A stretch of 64,000 nt of DNA from Terrisporobacter othiniensis (GTDB lineage: Bacteria; Bacillota; Clostridia; Peptostreptococcales; Peptostreptococcaceae). The stretch is from assembly GCF_000808015.1 (NCBI RefSeq), contig NZ_JWHR01000121.1, positions 1-64,000 on the forward strand. The letters are read 5' to 3'. The position numbers were made by a program, and so were the translations under genes. Below are positions 25,501-33,673 of the stretch, in pieces; the first letter of the stretch is position 1, and each line of letters opens with the position of its first letter. The notes under the pieces are model-generated. The model made no database searches. It saw nothing but the letters and a program-made list of their open reading frames with translations, and was not told the DNA's origin.

Positions 25501-27138
25501 TTTAATTCCTGTATGATCTATCAATACACCTGTTCCAGTTTCATCAAATAAAGAAAAAGTAAAATTATTATTTTTATCTCTCCCTATCTGAACTCTGACT
25601 TTATTGTTTTTATCCTTGAATTGTTGTGTTGCTCCAACAATCTCTATTCCACCATCATCAGATTTAATTCTAAATTTGTTGGTAGAAATATCTCCTGCAT
25701 TAATCTTAGAAACATCTAAATTTGCTATCATGGCATTAGTGATAAATCCATTTGCTATTGTTAACTTATCTGATGTTATTCCTCCAGCTTGAATATTTTC
25801 ACTAGATAAATTCCCATTTACAAGTGTTTGAATTTTACCAACTTCAGCTTCTACTGTGCCTATTTTAGCGGATACAGCTTCTAGTTGAGTTATACTTGCT
25901 TTATTTGCTTCAAGTTCATTTATTTGTGCAGTGTGGGTTACTGTAAGTTTATCTATAACTCCTACATTAGCTTTTAATGTTCCAAACTCACCTTCTATAG
26001 CTGTTAACTTTCCAGTTATAGTTACATTTTCTGCAATTAAATTTTCAATTGTGGCGTTAACTGCTTTAAGATCTTCTATATCCGCCTTATTAATTAATGC
26101 TTCATTTACAATTAACAATTCAGTTACAACTCTATTAACTTTATTACTTAGATTACCAGTTGAATTAAATTCATTTTTATTTTTACTTTCACCCTTTGCA
26201 CCTATTTCAGATGTAAGTCCCCCATTATAGTTGAACTTTTGAGATAGTATAGGAATATTTCTTTTTACACCTTTATGATCTGTAAGAGATATAATATCTC
26301 CAACATCTAGAGATAAATCCCCCTGCCACTTCATCGAATATCCTACATACTCAATACTTTTTAACTTATTATATATATCTGTAAGAATAGAATCATTAAC
26401 CCAAGGATTTTCAAAAGTAACTTCCATAGAAGAATTACTTAAAGTACCTTTAGTTAACTCTTTTTCATTTACCTTGCAAGTAACTGCACCTATCCTATAA
26501 ACATTTTCTTCAGTTTTTAAGTCTATATAATTTTCATCTGTTATTGAGTAATCTATAGTTTTAAGTGTATTTATAGTAAATTTTCCATCTCTAGTTATGT
26601 ATGCATTACCAGCACATAAACTAGATATAAAACCAAGTGCTTCTCTACAAGTAAAGCCTTCCAACTTATTTAAATTATAAGAAGGAAGGCTTCCTGTAAA
26701 TTCTACTCCAGTAATTTGAGATAATTCATTAACTATATTTTTTAATGATGCAGTTTTGCCTAATTTACTAAAATAAGGTTTTTCAAACTTCATCATATTA
26801 TCAAAACATGTAAGTTTTATAGAGTAATCAGTTTTTTCAATATCATCTATATTAAAATAACCCATTAATACATATTCAATTTTTGAACCTACATTTAAAC
26901 CTATTTCAACTTTAACTATAGAGTTACTGTAAATAGTATTATTTGTAGATAATGTTAGTTCTAATGACTTTGAAACTGCTGACCCTATACTAAAACCATC
27001 TGAAGGTTGAACATCTTCTATAGTTATATTGATTATATCAGCATTGGTATATATATTATCTCTTATGGTTACTTTACATTCAAAAGATCTAGAAGGCTTT
27101 TTTATTTCTAATAAATATGATGAACTTACATTTTGCAT
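22516..27138 (-). CDS. Large tail protein (tail-tip/fibre, receptor-binding candidate)
   Basis: 1540 residues. Residues 1-330 form a tail-associated hub region shared in pattern with the prophage 2 tail protein at 59450-60886 (SIGSAVSKSLELTLS, GFTCREALGFISSL, ITRDGKFTINTL). Residues ~335-470 and 600-740 are long coiled-coil stretches with heptad repeats (for example IEDLKAVNATIENLIAEN). Two carbohydrate-binding-like beta domains follow, near 740-860 and 1005-1140 (each with an RNWSNL/WTPAPE-type signature end). A further beta-rich region precedes a charged C terminus. It probably builds the baseplate spike and host-wall contact. ATG 27138 has AAGGTGAT upstream. Confidence 0.85.
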   Translation of the reverse strand: MQNVSSSYLLEIKKPSRSFECKVTIRDNIYTNADIINITIEDVQPSDGFSIGSAVSKSLELTLSTNNTIYSNSIVKVEIGLNVGSKIEYVLMGYFNIDDIEKTDYSIKLTCFDNMMKFEKPYFSKLGKTASLKNIVNELSQITGVEFTGSLPSYNLNKLEGFTCREALGFISSLCAGNAYITRDGKFTINTLKTIDYSITDENYIDLKTEENVYRIGAVTCKVNEKELTKGTLSNSSMEVTFENPWVNDSILTDIYNKLKSIEYVGYSMKWQGDLSLDVGDIISLTDHKGVKRNIPILSQKFNYNGGLTSEIGAKGESKNKNEFNSTGNLSNKVNRVVTELLIVNEALINKADIEDLKAVNATIENLIAENVTITGKLTAIEGEFGTLKANVGVIDKLTVTHTAQINELEANKASITQLEAVSAKIGTVEAEVGKIQTLVNGNLSSENIQAGGITSDKLTIANGFITNAMIANLDVSKINAGDISTNKFRIKSDDGGIEIVGATQQFKDKNNKVRVQIGRDKNNNFTFSLFDETGTGVLIDHTGIKEGAIADDLIISDMIASDAVGEKQINYSSFITGFNKDTNTNTIKSTKIMLNNQNQTLDVAFNQLKTQADDTKSLTESHSTTIGVMQGQITTAINNTQIVKDGQTILLKDDYNRTVQTVNSMNSTIVSHTTKINEHTGKITGVETRVNTVERDLDGITARVSSTEKNVTTVTNTANAANSNATNALNIANSANSKIDGLEIGGRNIVKDTGTSKSIIGTGTTNRTGCTYHFTVPYLTDIKGKELIVVFDWKYEGENPSGTFYMQTGEPQYGLVTGTQTISPTNTKGTVKNIWKPAMERDTKSVYIRTDNMVGTFTISNLRVYFGTKDIGWTPAPEDVQTQIDTNKTEISSTKSKVSSIETNLSSITSRVSEVEKTQTTVDGKVTSLQTRMQSAEQKLTKEGLTTIISNHYTTSNDVNGIVTSKGYQTHSQVQQTVDKLQAKFTANGGYNKLYNSAFLTGDIRNWSNLGTCTRTVTSSTTSGFAKCLKIVADGASQGVYQIVDNLVVGKQYTLSALVKATSGKTGIQVYHDDKYLHSYTSPEEKYQVLSITFKATTTTASIRLGTLGSGTSGTYYYTGVLLTEGELVEPWSPHPSEVYDGITTIDKDGITVTSSNVKSKTTISANGFKIIKTDTNEEVFKVNSSGRLELYGIFRTRNGDRKSGYFGENQVTFYNWWSDTNESIAYFYGGKTSANKRSADVVGKDVFSLGVGEPGSGTKVLEGSSSTLNIYKNTNFNNYKLKEVNSINEDTIQSTFVERIVIRSSQVNSNHDSGNLNLNYWKGYNVTSSVEVKVCNGNNDGTRGKLTCQDFKAYGTKNACVQTSVGYVDINAYETADYYFGDIGETILDNDGYSYVYIDSIFTETANTSRKYQVFLSVYGEGIANVIERYPTHFIIKGTPNLEVGYEIKAKRKGYEDYRFEREENPFRIGESHGLDEEYIQERVNFDGKIEKSINEEITKDIQNKPLEEFIINYVERSIENKDLMEIIEEDLNYENIN

Positions 27139-27174
27139 TTTAATATCACCTTCTTTCTTTATTAGCTAAATTAA

Positions 27175-27561
27175 CTATTCTTCTATCATATAGTCTATTA
27201 AAGCCATTTCTGAAGGAGACATCTCATAGTTACCATACATTAAATCATCTAGCTTAAACTTATGTATGTTTACTTCTATTTCAATATCTAATAGTTCATT
27301 TAATTCTTTATTACAAACATCTATATTTTCATCTTCAATATGATATTGATTATTTTCATCTATAACTAAATTTCCCTCTTCATCTTTTTTACAATATTTA
27401 TTTATAATTTTCTGTCTTTCCGAGTTGTATATTTTTAATTCACGCTCTAATTTAGACACATTCTTGGATATAGCATAACTAACTTTTACAGGGAATTGTC
27501 TATGTATTAAAGACTCTAAAAAATTTGCATCATTTACTATTCTTCTATTTGTTAATTTCAT
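27175..27561 (-). CDS. DUF1617-like phage protein
   Basis: A 128-residue protein beginning MKLTNRRIVND...FPVKVSYAISKNVSKLERELK. This is the pattern of DUF1617 proteins from siphophage tail regions. Mostly helical and charged, with no membrane segment. AGGTAGGA precedes the ATG at 27561. It lies 2 bp after the small protein gene and 36 bp before the tail protein gene. Its role in the virion or assembly is unknown. Confidence 0.7.
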   Translation of the reverse strand: MKLTNRRIVNDANFLESLIHRQFPVKVSYAISKNVSKLERELKIYNSERQKIINKYCKKDEEGNLVIDENNQYHIEDENIDVCNKELNELLDIEIEVNIHKFKLDDLMYGNYEMSPSEMALIDYMIEE

Positions 27562-27563
27562 AA

Positions 27564-27794
27564 TTATTTTCCTACCTTTCTTGATGATATTGATGGAGTA
27601 TTTATTTCATCTTCTATTTTATATACTTCATCTTCAAATTGCTTCATATCTGCTCTTACAGATGTCTTATTAGAATTGTATAGCTCTTGATTAGCTATAC
27701 TCTTATTTATATTTGCATTTTTATTTCCATCAGTTCCTATACTCGTACTCATATATACGGCAACTTGACCTTCTATTTCACTTGTAGCATTCAA
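27564..27794 (-). CDS. Hypothetical small phage protein
   Basis: A 76-residue open frame, with TTG 27794 the earliest usable start seen. No strong ribosome site precedes it, and the frame stays open about 60 bases upstream, so the true start is uncertain. The N-terminal half is Asn/Ser-rich; the C-terminal half has a helix (RADMKQFEDEVYKIEDEI). It begins shortly after a terminator hairpin at 27847-27869 and directly precedes the DUF1617-like gene. No family was recognised. Confidence 0.45.
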   Translation of the reverse strand: MNATSEIEGQVAVYMSTSIGTDGNKNANINKSIANQELYNSNKTSVRADMKQFEDEVYKIEDEINTPSISSRKVGK

Positions 27795-27843
27795 AGTAAT
27801 ATTTTTATTAATTTTTTTATCATCCTTTAAATTTTGAGTATAA

Positions 27844-27871
27844 AAAAAGAGCCCTCACTTTGGCCCTTAAT
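27844..27871 (-). terminator. Terminator inside the tail gene cluster
   Basis: On the minus strand, AAGGGCC pairs with GGCTCTT (one G-T) across an 8-base loop, followed by TTTTTTT. It lies just after the stop of the 125-residue gene, in the middle of the late operon, so the downstream tail-fibre and lysis genes need read-through or another promoter. Confidence 0.65.
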
Positions 27872-27876
27872 GTAGT

Positions 27877-28254
27877 CTACATATTTTCTATAAATTTAGA
27901 AATAGAAAGTATAATTTTTGCTAAACTTCCAGATTTATCAATAAAGTTATATATTTTTTCTATAGAATCTATAAATTTAGATACTTTATTACTCTCCTTG
28001 TTACCCTTTTTTATCTCTAATGCAACTTCGTTAGCCTGTATAATAATTTCAGAATCAAATGGTGATTCTTTTATAAGTTCATTAAAGCTACATATTAATT
28101 CATCGAAGTTATTACTGTCTTTAGTAGCATTTATGTTTGTTGCACTTAACTCTTTTGTATCTGTAGCATAAATTGCATTATCAAATCCAGTAGTTTTTAC
28201 ATTATCTATTTGTACATTTACACACTTATCAATTCTAATTGCTGAATTTTTCAT
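27877..28254 (-). CDS. Hypothetical protein with beta-solenoid-like start
   Basis: A 125-residue protein with a strong ribosome site (AGGGAGGTGAT). Residues 1-40 (SAIRIDKCVNVQIDNVKTTGFDNAIYATDTKELSATNINA in pattern) look like two or three coils of a right-handed beta-helix. The rest is helical and charged, ending in a hydrophobic helix (LAKIILSISKFIENM). It is followed by its own terminator and preceded by a ~100-bp non-coding gap, so it may be an independent insert (moron) in the tail operon. Function unknown. Confidence 0.55.
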   Translation of the reverse strand: MKNSAIRIDKCVNVQIDNVKTTGFDNAIYATDTKELSATNINATKDSNNFDELICSFNELIKESPFDSEIIIQANEVALEIKKGNKESNKVSKFIDSIEKIYNFIDKSGSLAKIILSISKFIENM

Positions 28255-28352
28255 TTATATCACCTCCCTATTTATTAACTTAAGTATAATATAAATTCAT
28301 AATTTATACAAATACTACCATATTTAATTATATTTTACTGTTACCACTCCAA

Positions 28353-28700
28353 TTACTTCTCTATAAAATTCATTTTTAAACCTTTCCAAAGTACTTTCCC
28401 ATTTTTTATATACAATGCTGGTACGGATCTATCACCAACATACATCGCTTTGGTTTCAAATCGTCCTGTCATTGGATCAGGATAATAAACATTAAAAAAG
28501 ACACCTGATACAGCATTCAATAAAGTTGAACACTCTTCAGCTGTCAACGGTGGCCATTCACAGTTTAATTTTCGCTTTACAGCAATTCTATCTCTTAACA
28601 ATTCCCCTCTAGCATTCCTATTACTTTCACCATCTATATCCTGAATATCTACCTGAAATACTGAAGGGACTGATATACTTACACTATTTATTTTTAACAT
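28353..28700 (-). CDS. DUF6711-like tail protein
   Basis: A 115-residue protein with the pattern VPSVFQVDIQDIDGESNRNARGELLRDRIAVKRKL (quoted in parts: VFQVDIQDIDGESNRNA), then FFNVYYPDP and GDRSVPALY. Its counterpart in prophage 2 (60895-61248) has the same motifs in the same order and the same position beside the tape measure gene. I believe this is the DUF6711 family, likely a distal-tail or tail-tip structural protein. It follows the tape measure gene by 17 bp. Confidence 0.75.
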   Translation of the reverse strand: MLKINSVSISVPSVFQVDIQDIDGESNRNARGELLRDRIAVKRKLNCEWPPLTAEECSTLLNAVSGVFFNVYYPDPMTGRFETKAMYVGDRSVPALYIKNGKVLWKGLKMNFIEK

Positions 28701-28717
28701 TTATATCACCTAATTTA

Positions 28718-31690
28718 CTAAACTTTTATAATTGCTTCTCCAGTTTGTCTTTGCATTTTCTTTAGTTCACTTAATAGTATTTTAACAAGAGTATCATTTC
28801 CTATTTGTATTATTAAATCTCCTGTAGGATTATTATTTGAGCCACTTCCTTCCATTCTAGAACGTAATTTTTCTGCTAATATATCTAAACCACCAGTATT
28901 ATTTTCTAAAGGGACTACGGCTTCTTTTCCAGCTTCACCGACCATGGCTAATGTAGGAGAATCTATAATACCACCTTTTGCAAGATACGGTATTTTGGGA
29001 ATATTAATTCCAAACTTTTTACCTCCAAAACCAGGTACAAAATCAGGTATACTTACAGATATTCGGTTTAATCCACCTATAGCTGCATTAACTAAGGATA
29101 TAACTCCATTTAGAGGTTGTTTTATTACAGATTTTAAACCACTCATAATGCCACCAAATATATTCTTAACTCCACTCCAAGCTCTCTTCCAGTTGGCTGT
29201 GAATGTTCCTGCAATAAAATCTATTATACCTTTGAAGATTTGTTTTACACTCTTGAATATATTACGTACATTTGCTAAAAAACCATTTAAGATATCACCA
29301 AATCCTCCAAACTTTTTAGACCAGTCTCTTGCAAATACATTGCCTAACCAATCTTTGAAATTATTAAATTTTTCTTTTATTTTATTCCAAACCTCAATAC
29401 ATTTTGCTTTTAACTCATCCCAATGTGTAATAAGATAAATCCCTATACTAATAATTGCAAAAATAGCTATACAAACTAGTCCCATTGGACTTTTCAAAAA
29501 TGTAAAAGCAGCACTTAATAAACCTGCAGAACCTTTAAGTAAATCAAATGCACCCTTAGCTATAAGTACAATATCTTTAAGCTTGTTAAATATAGATATC
29601 CCTTTACTTACGATAAGGAATGTACCTCCAAGTCCCATTACAGTAGTAATTATAATATCTAAGACTGGTTTACCATCATTAAGTAACCAATCTATCATTT
29701 CACTAAATTTATCAAATAGTTTCCCAATAGCATCCATTAATGGTGCTATTGCAGGAGCCATTATGTTTACAAACCAATTTACAAACGGAGTAACAAAATT
29801 AGTATAAATATATCCTGCTAGTTCAAAGATCTTAGCTCCTAATTTTATAAATCCTTGGAATAAATGACTTCCACCATTGTCCCAAACATAAATAAGTTTT
29901 TCAGATAAATTTTCTAAAACACCAATAGTTGCATCAATTACTGACATTAATGTATTTGCAAGTGGTAGACCTATAATTTCCCAAGATTCTCTGAATGAAT
30001 CTCCTATTTTCTTTATTAAAGTCAGTAGATTATTTATTGTATTAGCTACCCCTTGTATAATTTTAGTACCTATTTTATTCTTATCCCATGCAATAGAAAA
30101 TGTATTGGCAATATCTCCAACTATATTAAATATATTTTGTAATATTTGAAGTATCGTTACAAGCATTTGCTCACCAGTACCATTAGTCCATACTTCTAGT
30201 AAACTACGTCCAATTGATTTTACTAAAGACCATATACCGTTAAACGCATACTTGATACTATTTATTGTGTTTTGTCCTTCTCTTTCCCATGCATTAGCAA
30301 ATGGTTCAAATATCTTAGACATTAGTGCCTTTATTTTATTAACTAATGCCTGCATCTTTGCATCAACAGCAGATGTATTTAATTGTGGTGTTGTAAGCAT
30401 TGGAGCACCACTTCCACCACCACCTCCACCTGTGCCTGGGCTTCCTGTATCTGCATCTTTATTCATATTTAACTTGTTAATTTCATCAAATCCCATTAAG
30501 TCCCCTAATGCCTTTTTAGCTTTTTTACCAGCTTTTTCAGCACTATTTCCTGCTTTTTCAGTAGCACCACCATAAGCTCCCATAGCATTTTTAGCACTAA
30601 TCAAACCTTTAGTTGCTTGAAAACTTTGATTATATGTTTTTCCGAATAATGCTGAAATAAATGATGCTATATACTGTGTTACAGTTGCTAGGGCACTCAT
30701 TAGTGCATTTATTGCAGGTAATATGGCTTGATATATAGGCATAAATGCAACCATTAAATTAGTCTTTATTTGATTTAATGAATTAACAAATTGTGCATTG
30801 GTATTTAACGATGCAAATAAAGAACTAGACATAGCATAAATACCATTTACAATCATAGGAAAGAATATCATCCATTTGGCCATTTGACCAATAGATCCAA
30901 TAATTCCATTGTTAAAACTTCTTGTACTATTACTACCTGAATTTAATCCATTAGTTAAACTTTTTAAACCATTACTCATTCTATTAAATAAACCACTAGA
31001 TTTATTTGAGTTAGAATTTAATTTGCTAAATAAAGAATTTAATCTATTAAACTTATTTCCAGTTATAGAAGACTCTTTTCCTAGAGCTGCTAACTTAGCA
31101 TCTAAATCACTTAATTTAAATCCTAACTTATCAGACTTTGATGTTAATCTAATAATTGACTCTTCTGTTTTTAGTATTTGGTCATTAATCTTATTCTTTC
31201 TTTTTGGATTTAATGCTAAATCGTATGCTTCTCTAAGTTCCTTTAACTTATTTTGTTGAGATTCTATTTTAGCATTTATTGTATCTAACATCCTTGATGT
31301 TGTGTCTATATCTGTTGTAAGGGCTTCTCTACTAACTGGTGGCCCCCTAGTAACTTTTTTATTATTTGCATGATTTGAACCTGTATTTTGGCTTTCTAAG
31401 GCATTGAATTTAACATTTGGTAATTTTATATTACTCAACATGGATAAAGCCTTAGAAAGCGAATTTTTTAGATTATTTGTTACATTAGACATCATGTTTT
31501 TCATGTTAGAGTTAACTTTATTAAGTGAACCCTTCATAGTCTTATCCATGTTATCAAATACTTTATTTGTAGACGTGTTTAAATTTGATTTTAATGTATT
31601 TGCAATAATAGAACTAACTTTATTTACTTGACCTGCTATATCACTTGTAACTTCTAAATCTAAGGTTATCTTTCCTACACTATCACTCAT
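28718..31690 (-). CDS. Tape measure protein
   Basis: A 990-residue protein; start ATG 31690 is chosen because AAAGGAGTGAG lies upstream. An N-terminal helical/coiled-coil half (~1-260) is rich in Asn, Ser and Lys. Hydrophobic segments follow (~275-370, 700-760), then a Gly-rich linker (GSPGTGGGGGGSG). The C-terminal region ends with LAKGGIIDSPTLAMVGEAGKEAVVPLENN in pattern, the usual end signature of such proteins. It sets tail length and passes into the host membrane during DNA injection. Prophage 2 encodes a different tape measure protein sharing mainly this C-terminal signature. Confidence 0.92.
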   Translation of the reverse strand: MSDSVGKITLDLEVTSDIAGQVNKVSSIIANTLKSNLNTSTNKVFDNMDKTMKGSLNKVNSNMKNMMSNVTNNLKNSLSKALSMLSNIKLPNVKFNALESQNTGSNHANNKKVTRGPPVSREALTTDIDTTSRMLDTINAKIESQQNKLKELREAYDLALNPKRKNKINDQILKTEESIIRLTSKSDKLGFKLSDLDAKLAALGKESSITGNKFNRLNSLFSKLNSNSNKSSGLFNRMSNGLKSLTNGLNSGSNSTRSFNNGIIGSIGQMAKWMIFFPMIVNGIYAMSSSLFASLNTNAQFVNSLNQIKTNLMVAFMPIYQAILPAINALMSALATVTQYIASFISALFGKTYNQSFQATKGLISAKNAMGAYGGATEKAGNSAEKAGKKAKKALGDLMGFDEINKLNMNKDADTGSPGTGGGGGGSGAPMLTTPQLNTSAVDAKMQALVNKIKALMSKIFEPFANAWEREGQNTINSIKYAFNGIWSLVKSIGRSLLEVWTNGTGEQMLVTILQILQNIFNIVGDIANTFSIAWDKNKIGTKIIQGVANTINNLLTLIKKIGDSFRESWEIIGLPLANTLMSVIDATIGVLENLSEKLIYVWDNGGSHLFQGFIKLGAKIFELAGYIYTNFVTPFVNWFVNIMAPAIAPLMDAIGKLFDKFSEMIDWLLNDGKPVLDIIITTVMGLGGTFLIVSKGISIFNKLKDIVLIAKGAFDLLKGSAGLLSAAFTFLKSPMGLVCIAIFAIISIGIYLITHWDELKAKCIEVWNKIKEKFNNFKDWLGNVFARDWSKKFGGFGDILNGFLANVRNIFKSVKQIFKGIIDFIAGTFTANWKRAWSGVKNIFGGIMSGLKSVIKQPLNGVISLVNAAIGGLNRISVSIPDFVPGFGGKKFGINIPKIPYLAKGGIIDSPTLAMVGEAGKEAVVPLENNTGGLDILAEKLRSRMEGSGSNNNPTGDLIIQIGNDTLVKILLSELKKMQRQTGEAIIKV

Positions 31691-31727
31691 AACTCTCACT
31701 CCTTTCATAAGCATATTTTTATATAAG

Positions 31728-31757
31728 AAAAGCACCTAGTATTAAACTAAGTGCTTT
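31728..31757 (-). terminator. Terminator after the zinc-ribbon gene
   Basis: A stem AAAGCAC(C)TAGT / ACTA(A)GTGCTTT with a 5-base loop directly after the stop of the gene at 31761, with TTTTC then TTATAT on the minus strand. It separates that gene from the tape measure gene. Confidence 0.6.
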
Positions 31758-31760
31758 CAT

Positions 31761-32402
31761 CTAAACTTTCCATTTATGACCACAATTCATACAAACATTA
31801 TATCTTTTTTTACTTGTTACAGCTCCTACCACTCCACCAGCTATACCTGCTACTGGATTTAAGACCGATAGTAATGCTGCTCCACCAACAGCTCTACCTG
31901 CACTAAGTTTTTTATTTGTATTAGTTAATTGTGTACTTTTACATTTTGGACAGTATGGTATTTTTTCTTTTTTAAGATTTTTTATTCTTTCTTTTTCTTC
32001 TTTTCTTTTAGATACTTTAACTTCTTCATTTGCTTTAGCTTCAATAGAGTATTCTTTATATCCTAAGTTGCAATGCTGTCTTAATGCTAAATATACCTTT
32101 TCTAATATATCTGCTTTTTCAATCTTAAAAACTATATCTTTAAGTTTATCTTCCTCAAATATTTTTAAAATTAATTTTTCACCCTCAATAGATAAATCTT
32201 TAATATCGTTATATGCAATATATATCTTAGGTTTAAATATAAAATCACCTAATACTCCACCCTTCACTAAAGTTAAATTAAATGATTCTCCATGCTTAAA
32301 TTCTGAGTATCCAAATTCAAATCTAGCTAAAGCTGATACTGTATTAAAAACCCCAAAAGTATCTTTTTTTAACTCATTAAATCTTTCTTTATCGATAATC
32401 AA
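31761..32402 (-). CDS. Protein with PH-like N-terminal region and two-part zinc ribbon (moron candidate)
   Basis: A 213-residue protein. The N-terminal ~105 residues look like a small beta-sandwich (PH-like). A Lys/Glu-rich linker (VSKRKEEKERIKNLKKEK) leads to a zinc ribbon: CPKC near residue 150 and CMNCGHKW at the C terminus. Between them lies a hydrophobic Gly/Ala-rich segment (AGRAVGGAALLSVLNPVAGIAGGVVGAV), a pattern common in bacterial zinc-ribbon membrane proteins. It interrupts the tail operon between the chaperone and tape measure genes. It has its own terminator and 60 non-coding bases upstream, as expected for cargo. GGGGGAG precedes ATG 32402. Confidence 0.7.
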   Translation of the reverse strand: MIIDKERFNELKKDTFGVFNTVSALARFEFGYSEFKHGESFNLTLVKGGVLGDFIFKPKIYIAYNDIKDLSIEGEKLILKIFEEDKLKDIVFKIEKADILEKVYLALRQHCNLGYKEYSIEAKANEEVKVSKRKEEKERIKNLKKEKIPYCPKCKSTQLTNTNKKLSAGRAVGGAALLSVLNPVAGIAGGVVGAVTSKKRYNVCMNCGHKWKV

Positions 32403-32465
32403 ATATATCTCCCCCTTATATATATTTTTTACAACATTATATAAGAATTAAGAAAATTATTCAAT

Positions 32466-32843
32466 TTATCCAAACATACTCGCCATCATTTGTTCGAATT
32501 CTTTTACTTTTTGTGCCTTTTCTTCATCTGTCATTTCTATTGTTTTATTATTTCTATTTCTCCACTCATTTCTTATTTTGTGTTGCTCTTCAGTAAAGTT
32601 ATTAAGAATATCTTTATCTTCTTCAGCTCTTATACTGACTATTTGACCAAGTGGAGTTTCAGTCATAATACCACTTAATAGAGTACAAAATTCATTCCAA
32701 CTCATATCATCTACAAGTCGTAGTCTTATGCCATATTGAGTTAAAAAACTTGCTTCGATTAACTCCCAATCTTCAAATAAATCATACCATTTATTTTCTT
32801 CTTTTCTTTTTACGAAAATTATTATTTTTATTTGTACTTTCAA
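32466..32843 (-). CDS. Tail assembly chaperone, frameshifted C-terminal part (gpT-like)
   Basis: A frame of 125 codons overlapping the end of the gpG-like gene by 53 bp in the +1 (or -2) frame. The useful part starts near VKRKEENKWYDLFEDWELIEASF and is helical and acidic, ending EFEQMMASMFG. No ribosome site precedes any start, and position and size match the T extension of siphophage gpG/gpGT pairs. It is probably made only as a fusion with 32791-33165 by programmed frameshifting in the A/G-rich run just before the gpG stop. It helps load the tail tube protein on the tape measure. Confidence 0.7.
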   Translation of the reverse strand: MKVQIKIIIFVKRKEENKWYDLFEDWELIEASFLTQYGIRLRLVDDMSWNEFCTLLSGIMTETPLGQIVSIRAEEDKDILNNFTEEQHKIRNEWRNRNNKTIEMTDEEKAQKVKEFEQMMASMFG

Positions 32844-33165
32844 CTTCCATTTCTTCTATTTCTTCTATTTCTTCTAAAGATACATCATTAATAGCAGCCA
32901 TTATAACATTTACTATAACTACATAAGATGCGATAGGTAAATCTAAGCTATCTATGTATTCTAATGCCTCTTTACCTATACCTGCCTCTATTATTTTATC
33001 TATCTTTTCAAAGTCATCCATTTTAGAATCTTCAGTTAATCCCTTTAAGAATATCCCTACATTCTTAGATATATTTATCTCATATATATGTGTTTCATCT
33101 ATTTTAACAGTTGGCTTTTTACTTCCATTTTTTAATTTTTCAGCTATATCGTATGCTCTTGACAT
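32791..33165 (-). CDS. Tail assembly chaperone (gpG-like)
   Basis: A 124-residue acidic helical protein located between the major tail protein and tape measure genes, the standard position of gpG. It ends in an acidic stretch (SLEEIEEIEEMEVE) followed by a basic Lys/Arg run (FRKKKRRK) coded by an A-rich tract (CGT AAA AAG AAA AGA), where the frame can slip by +1 into the downstream gpT-like frame. AAGGAGATAGG precedes the ATG at 33165. Confidence 0.8.
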   Translation of the reverse strand: MSRAYDIAEKLKNGSKKPTVKIDETHIYEINISKNVGIFLKGLTEDSKMDDFEKIDKIIEAGIGKEALEYIDSLDLPIASYVVIVNVIMAAINDVSLEEIEEIEEMEVESTNKNNNFRKKKRRK

Positions 33166-33209
33166 TGACCTATCTCCTTATATTTATTTTTTATCTATAT
33201 TTATTCATT

Positions 33210-33665
33210 TTAACTCTCTAGAACAGGAGCTGGTGTAAATGTAGGTTTTCCATGTGCTTTTGCTTCAAACTCTAATGGAGCAACATTCACTGAGTCCCCA
33301 CCACCTAAATTTGTTACATTTATTACACAATTAAATTCTAATTTTGCACCTTCAGGGAACTCTATTTCTAACTTAGAGTCACAATCTCTTCCATTTTTCC
33401 AAGCAAGTCCAGATACATAGTCATTTCCCTCATCACCAACACATCTTTTTCCTTTTAAAGATATACTTAATGATTTTCCAGTCATTAAAGCACTTGCCCA
33501 TCCTTCTTGATCCATCGCATTCCATTCTTCTATTTTCCCATCTATTGATATTGAAAAAGTTTCTAACTCTGCAATAGGTTTCATTTTAGCTGACTCACTA
33601 CTTCTGCCATCAACTCCAATCTTAAATTTTAAATTATATACTGGGTATACTCCTGTAAAACTCAT
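33210..33665 (-). CDS. Major tail (tube) protein
   Basis: A 151-residue protein; start ATG 33665. It is mostly beta-strands, with the pattern of siphophage tail-tube proteins (ELETFSISIDGKIEEWNAMDQEGWASALMTGKSLSI, quoted in parts: EEWNAMDQEGWASALMTGK). The EW-N-M-D-Q-E-GW-x-R/S-A-L-x-T motif is typical of Clostridium and Listeria phage tube proteins. It polymerises into the tail tube around the tape measure. Genomic position, after the neck genes and before gpG, agrees. Confidence 0.85.
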   Translation of the reverse strand: MSFTGVYPVYNLKFKIGVDGRSSESAKMKPIAELETFSISIDGKIEEWNAMDQEGWASALMTGKSLSISLKGKRCVGDEGNDYVSGLAWKNGRDCDSKLEIEFPEGAKLEFNCVINVTNLGGGDSVNVAPLEFEAKAHGKPTFTPAPVLES

Positions 33666-33673
33666 TCTTATCA

